Part shown: in pieces, positions 58,878-64,000 of the stretch | Position numbering within the stretch: the first letter of the stretch is position 1 | Layout: every line of letters starts with the position of its first letter | DNA from: Trametopsis cervina | Taxonomy: Eukaryota > Basidiomycota > Agaricomycetes > Polyporales > Irpicaceae | DNA length: 64,000 bases | Assembly: GCA_022385755.1 (NCBI GenBank) | Contig: MU278353.1 | Coordinates: 891,000-954,999, forward strand | Reading direction: 5' to 3' | The notes under the pieces: generated by a model | Told to the model about the DNA's origin: nothing | The model's database searches: none | Seen by the model: only the letters and a program-made list of their open reading frames with translations | Made by a program: the position numbers and the translations under genes

Positions 58878-60883
58878 TCAGATTTGTGGGCCAGCCTGCC
58901 TGACGTTTTCCGAGACGTCGGCCTCATACAATGCAAAGGCCTTGCGGAACATGCCGCCCAGCTTCCTGACCTCACGCTCGAACGCCTCGGTGTTCTTCCA
59001 CGCCAAGCGCGGGTTGAGCAACTCGCGAGGGACGCCTTCGAGGGAAGTGGGGATCTGGAGGTTGAACACGCCGAAGCTCTCGTACTCTGCCTTCGCGAGC
59101 TCGCCGGAGTGGACGGCATCGACGATGCGGCGGGTGTACTTGAGCGGGCAACGCGAGCCGGTACCGTATTTGCCACCCGTCCAGCCGGTGTTGATGAGCC
59201 AGCAGTCGACGTTGTGCTTAGACATGCGCTCTGAGAGCATCTCGGCGTATCGGCCGGGGTGGAGGACGATGAAGGGGGCGGAGTAGCAGGTGGAGAAGGT
59301 GGGAATAGGCTCGAGAACGCCATCCTCGGTTCCTGGCGTTTTGCTAGGAAACGAGCATGAGCCGGTGTGCTAAATATATGACACGAGGCTAATAACTTAC
59401 GAAGTGTAGCCAGCCAAGAAGTGGTATTCGGCTTGTTCAGGAGAGAGCTTGCTAACAGGAGGCAATACACCAAATGCGTCGCAAGTCAACATGATGATGT
59501 TCTTCGGTTGTGAGTTAGCGACGCAAGGGATCTGAGCATTAGGGATAAATTCGATGGGATAGGCGCAGCGAGTGTTCTCGGTGATGGCGACATCGTCATA
59601 ATCTGGAACACGGGTGACGGGGTTGTAGACCACGTTCTCGAGGATCGATCCGAAACGAATAGCGTTGAAGATCTCGGGCTCCTTCTCAGCTGACAGGTTG
59701 ATTGTCTTGGCGTAGCATCCACCCTCGATGTTGAAGACACCGGTGTCGGACCAGACGTGTTCATCATCACCAATGAGGAGACGGCGAGGATCTGCTGACA
59801 GGGTGGTCTTGCCCGTACCGGAAAGACCGAAGAACAACGTAACATCGCCATTGTCCATTCCAACGTTGGCGGATGAGTGGAGCGATAGCTGGCCGAACTT
59901 AACCGGTTGCAAATAATGCTAGAGAACGGATGAGTACCCGAACGAAGATGCTACTGATAACAACATACCATGACGGAGAAGACACCCTTCTTCATCTCAC
60001 CGGCGTACTCGGTACCCAGGATGACCATCTCCATGCGCTTGAAGTTGATCTCCACGGACGTAGTCGAAGACATTCCCTTGGTGAAACGGTTCGCAGGGAA
60101 CTGTCCGGCGTTATAGATGATGAAATCCGGCTCGCCAAAGTCTGCCAGTTCTTGCTCCGTCGGACGGATGAGCATGTTGTTCTACGACCAGATTTAGCCA
60201 TCGAATATTCCAGCGATAGTCGTACTATCTTACCATAAACAGAGCATGGTACGCTCGAGCGCAGATAACTCGCACTTTGATGCGGTATTTCGGATCCCAC
60301 TGCGGATGGTCAGACTAAAGAGACGACTTGTCGATGACGTAATGGACGTACTCCTGCATAGCCATCAAAAACGTAGACGTTGTCGCGTGTGTTGAGGTAA
60401 TCGATTGCACGTTCCCGGTTGATCTCAAAAGTGTCTGTCAAACATAGATCAGTACATTCGACCAGTGAACATCGAGTCTGGGACCTACGTTCGTCCATCT
60501 TGATGTTGACAGACCCCCACCAGATCTCGTCCTTCGAAGTCTCCTCATAGACGATACGCTTGTCCTTCGGGCTACGACCAGTCTTCTTGCCAGAGAAGTT
60601 GATCAAAGCACCGCTCGAGGAGATGATTGCTCCCTCATTCCGGATGGCATCTTCGTATAGTTGCGCGACAGGGGCGTTGCGCTTGATCTGAATGCGATCC
60701 ATGTCGAAACCAGCCTGGGAGAAATACTCCAGGTCGCGTCCAACCACTGTAGAAGATGCGATAAGTCATCATAGGCAAAACAACATCGGTATGCAACGTA
60801 CAATTGCTAGACTCGGCATCGTGTGCCTGAGCATAGTGCTTGTGGAGGATGTGAGGGGTCACGTAAGGCGTTTGGTAGGCCAT
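58878..60883 (-). CDS. PCK1: Phosphoenolpyruvate carboxykinase (ATP)
   Basis: Converts oxaloacetate plus ATP to phosphoenolpyruvate, the first committed step of gluconeogenesis, in the cytosol. Starts [20 protein letters not shown] at 60883. The N-terminal exons contain [33 protein letters not shown] and [16 protein letters not shown]. The P-loop [14 protein letters not shown] is followed by [20 protein letters not shown], the PEPCK kinase-1a and -2 motifs. [15 protein letters not shown] is the ATP-type C-terminal motif, and the frame ends AGPQI. About 540 residues in eight or so exons, as usual. The small exon around 60230-60305 ([18 protein letters not shown]) is placed by homology. No frameshift or missing catalytic residue seen. 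Confidence 0.95.
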
Positions 60884-62370
60884 GGTGGTATCAGAGGAAC
60901 GTCTGGTACTTCCTGCACTGCTAGTTGCGGTCTGTTATATGTCCCAGTCAGTAAGCCGAAGTCATGCGGAATGTTTGAGCAGTCGGATCTCGCCCGGCAA
61001 TGGAATCTGGCAAGCGAGCTCCGTCGCGGCGCATGAATGAAACTCACTTTGTAGGCAACGGACGCGTGAAACCGGTGGTTTCTGAGCGAAAGTACGCGCG
61101 AATTTGCGTGTAGGAGAGAAAAGGGGGTTGGGGGAGAGAGACGAGACACACGAGACTTTATAGCACCTTGCAGCCACATCCACTGGCGTTATAACCTCCA
61201 AATCGGGAAATCGGTGCTTTATCACGAGACGCACGAGCAGTTCAAGCCTTCCGGTATTGTCCGTGACGGCCCCCCGAGCGGGACAAGTTGTGTTTGTCCT
61301 CCGTCGGACCACTCGAGAGGCGGGGGAGGCGACGGGGTCTTGAGAGTGCAGTACAAAGCACGGTGGGCTCGTTGGGGATGCTAGTACCCGGCGAACCCAC
61401 CGAGGCATCCTGTTCGCAGCTGCCACCTGAATTCAGGTCGGTTCGCCCAACACCTGATCCCCAGACGCTGACGGTCGTTTCCCAATCAGGCGCGCGAGTC
61501 GTTCAGTCTAATACATCCTTGATTCTGCTCGGCGACTCGTCGTATCTCTCGCAACCCTCCAACAGGCTAGCAAAAGTTTTTTGCGCAATGATACTGTATC
61601 AGCTAACAGTCGAAGCTGGTCCAAATTCTAGTCCAGGACGAATTCATACTAGCCGTCTTCTGCGCATTTGACCCGTGTTTTCGAGCAGGCTCGGCCCTTG
61701 CAGGGGCTATGCACTCTCATCCGACGAGCGTGGAACAAGGTACTTGCTTATACTTACAGTACAGATCGTTTCCGGAAATTCGCAAAGTTTCGCAAGCCGT
61801 GAGAATTATCTACTATCTGTGCTCCTGTCGGCTACAAAAATGCTCTCGTCGTGTTTCATAGTAAGTTTGCGGCCCGCTCAACGATTTACAAAGGTCATCT
61901 GTTACTCCGTGGGTGGCTTGCACATGTTATGTCAAGCACTTCGACCGAACCTGGCCGACGAGAGGCCCTGCTCAGCCGACGACAGCTATGTCGTTGCCAA
62001 TAGTCCTGGACCCCGCCAGCCAATCCTCCCACAGCATCAAATACCAAGACTGCCGTGAAGAGAACTTGAGATTGAACCTGTATATCCTCTTCAATATTGA
62101 CCTGATGGACTGTAGTGTAATGTCAACACTCTTTGTGCATTTTCTCTGAACTCACCGACGTAGAGGCCGTCAGTTGTACACGGCTCTGCATAGCTTTGTG
62201 GCGTTCCGTATATGGCAAACTCCAAACTCAATTTGAAGAGAGACCTCGATGCAGTACGGTTCAGGAATCGGGATGGATTGGCTCTACTATTCCATTATCA
62301 CAATTGTACCACTCCCGTCACCCCTTTCACCGCACATTAGCTCCCAAAATTTTATCATAAAACTGTACAC
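60884..62370. other. Intergenic, about 1.5 kb
   Basis: Upstream of PCK1 and 3' of the WD40 gene, both leftward. The PCK1 promoter, which should be carbon-source regulated, lies in the left part. I see no gene. Plus-strand frames here are short and without family signature. Confidence 0.45.
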
Positions 62371-64000
62371 TTACAATACAACTGGTTTCCTACCCTTAGC
62401 AGGATCACCGAGATCGTACCAGCCCACATAAGCATCGGACTGTGCGATAACAACGCCGTTAGGCCGTTGACGACTGCGTCCCACGCCGACATCCCAGAGA
62501 CGTACACAGCCTGGAGAAAGAAAACCATGAGCATGAACAATAAAATAACCAACGTGAATCGATCTACCGTCTGCGCCGCCGGAGACCAAATGCAATCGAT
62601 TGGTGTTGGGATCAACTATCCAGTCAATCTTGTACACCCCAAACTTCCCGTCGTCAATTGTACCCTCGGTAGCTGGGCTGTGGTGAAACCGATGAAGAAC
62701 ACGCGTCAGATACCTACTGTCGTAGACGTGACAGCAGTTATTGCTCCTTGCCACCGCAATGTATACCCCATCCGGGCTGTATAGAACATCGTTGACGCTC
62801 GACGGAAATCTGTTAACGGAGGTGCCCGACGCCATCTCTTCGTTACCCTCATACCAGCGCGGGAGAGGCTCCAATTCGGTCTTTCTTGTACTTCCGTGGA
62901 ACCCTTCCGACCGGATGTCGTACAGAGCCAGCTCGAAACGTTGGTTTTCGTTGCAGGTTACGAGCGCCAGCTCATCTCCTGTAGAGCGATATAAATGATC
63001 AGACAGTCACTCCATCCCCTCAGCCACTCACCTCGAGGGCTAACATGGAGGCACTCGCCACCGCGACTGTTATCGAGCGCCATAAATAGAGATGAAGAGT
63101 TAACATCATAGGCTTTGTGCTGCCCCACACCCACGGAGGTGTCAGATGCCGTAGTAGCAAAGATAACGTTCTGAGTGATCTCCCTCCCCCACGTCAGGGA
63201 TTGTACGGGCTGAATATAATTTTCAGGTGAGATGAGGTGTTCAATGACAGTACGAGAGCCCTGATGTATTCTCAGCCTGCCCCAAGAATCTCCCACTGCG
63301 TAAACTGAGTCGTTCGGCTTGAAGCGGAGGCCGAGGGGCAAACGGCCTTCCCTATAAGTATCTGATCTGAAAGTTAACAATAGCTCGTGCGCTCAGGGAG
63401 GGAGGATCATGTACATTTCTTCACTACTAACGCCTCGTCGCCCTCTGCTATTCCTGAGCAGTCCCACACAATAACTCGGCCATCTTGGCCGCATGAGACC
63501 AGCCTATGGGGGCTATTTCCTGTTAAAATCGCAACAATATTACAAAACACAATAACATACTCTGTTGGATCGAAATGAACGTCGCCCGTTGTGTAATGTT
63601 TCACTCCATGTTGTGTCTCCCGAGAATGGCCTTGTAAGGGTACGACTGTCATTTTGTGAGCAGAAATATGACTGCGGGCAGAGTGCAAGGTTTACTTCTG
63701 CCGGCATTCATTATTTTCAAGCTTGAATCAGAATTGTACGTTCTGCTTGCTATAAGGCATGAGCTACGTTTTGCGACACAACCATAAATCACCAACCATA
63801 GTCCTCAGCATCGACCTCACCTACTACACAGCTCGCAACCGCTATCATATCATCTGCTTGTGATATAGCATTGATTGCTACAGGAGACGGATAAGCAGAC
63901 ACAGGGGTATGTTTAATTTGGGGACATACCTCCTGGCGAGAACCGCTTGTGTGTCACCTGTCGAAGGTGGAGAAATCGTGCGCGGAGGCCATGTCGTCTG
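62371..64000 (-). CDS. WD40-repeat protein, 5' end outside the window
   Basis: Multi-exon beta-propeller protein; the start is past base 64000 (an ATG at about 63992 is in a different frame from the best splice model). Recognisable blades include FSPGAINAISQADDMIAVAS, HRLVSCGQDGRVIVWD, LRFKPNDSVYAVGDSWGRL, DVLYSPDGVYIAVARSNN and LVSGGADG joined to CVRLWDVG. The last exon ends KGRKPVVL then TAA. A 48-bp intron near 63545-63498 restores FDPTDPHRLVSC. Around 400 residues are visible. It looks like a scaffold; I cannot assign an orthologue. Confidence 0.82.

Overview
The window is nuclear DNA from a filamentous basidiomycete, most likely an Agaricomycete. Three things suggest this: nearly every gene is split by many 45-70 bp GT-AG introns, the core genes are fungal (GOT1, UTP6, the DASH subunit DAD2, a Pbs2-type MAPKK, WEE1, MED12, ATP-type PEP carboxykinase), and the accessory genes are of mushroom type (divergent G-alpha, SRPK-like kinase, F-box protein, AHL-lactonase-like metallo-hydrolases). 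I found 23 gene models, one of them cut by the right edge. Most splice models below were built by hand from consensus sites, phase, and agreement with the known protein family.

Layout. 1-930 is a degenerate tandem array of units of about 217-256 bp. 1383-5066 carries GOT1 (ER-Golgi vesicle transport) and UTP6 (SSU processome), both on minus. 5530-7034 is an unrecognised Ser/Pro-rich protein. 8455-10485 is a 12-exon divergent G-alpha subunit whose catalytic switch II Gln is replaced by Arg. 11598-13056 is an FAD aromatic-type monooxygenase. 13348-14509 (minus) is a ubiquitin-like plus BAG-domain Hsp70 co-chaperone, divergent from PBS2 (15069-16959). 17829-21102 is an SCYL1/Cex1-type pseudokinase with HEAT repeats. 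DAD2 (minus) and MED12 (22253-28026, plus) are divergent.

From about 28 to 51 kb the window is richer in accessory genes: an SRPK-like kinase flanked by two copies of a short direct repeat, a Baeyer-Villiger monooxygenase, an F-box protein, an alpha/beta hydrolase, a secreted PI-PLC-X-like protein, and three paralogous metallo-beta-lactamase-fold lactonase-like genes (36.1, 41.6 and 48.1 kb) with identical intron phases and a middle exon of exactly 134 nt in each. WEE1 sits between the second and third copies. A wax-synthase-type membrane acyltransferase follows at 50.3 kb.

The right end holds a long gene-poor stretch (51.7-54.6 kb), a homeodomain transcription factor (54636-57766), PCK1 (minus) and a WD40-repeat protein whose 5' end lies beyond base 64000. 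The housekeeping genes do not form a common pathway. The only group that might act together is the Baeyer-Villiger oxygenase with the nearby lactonase-like and alpha/beta hydrolases, and that is an inference. I saw no CRISPR, rRNA, tRNA, or intact transposon.
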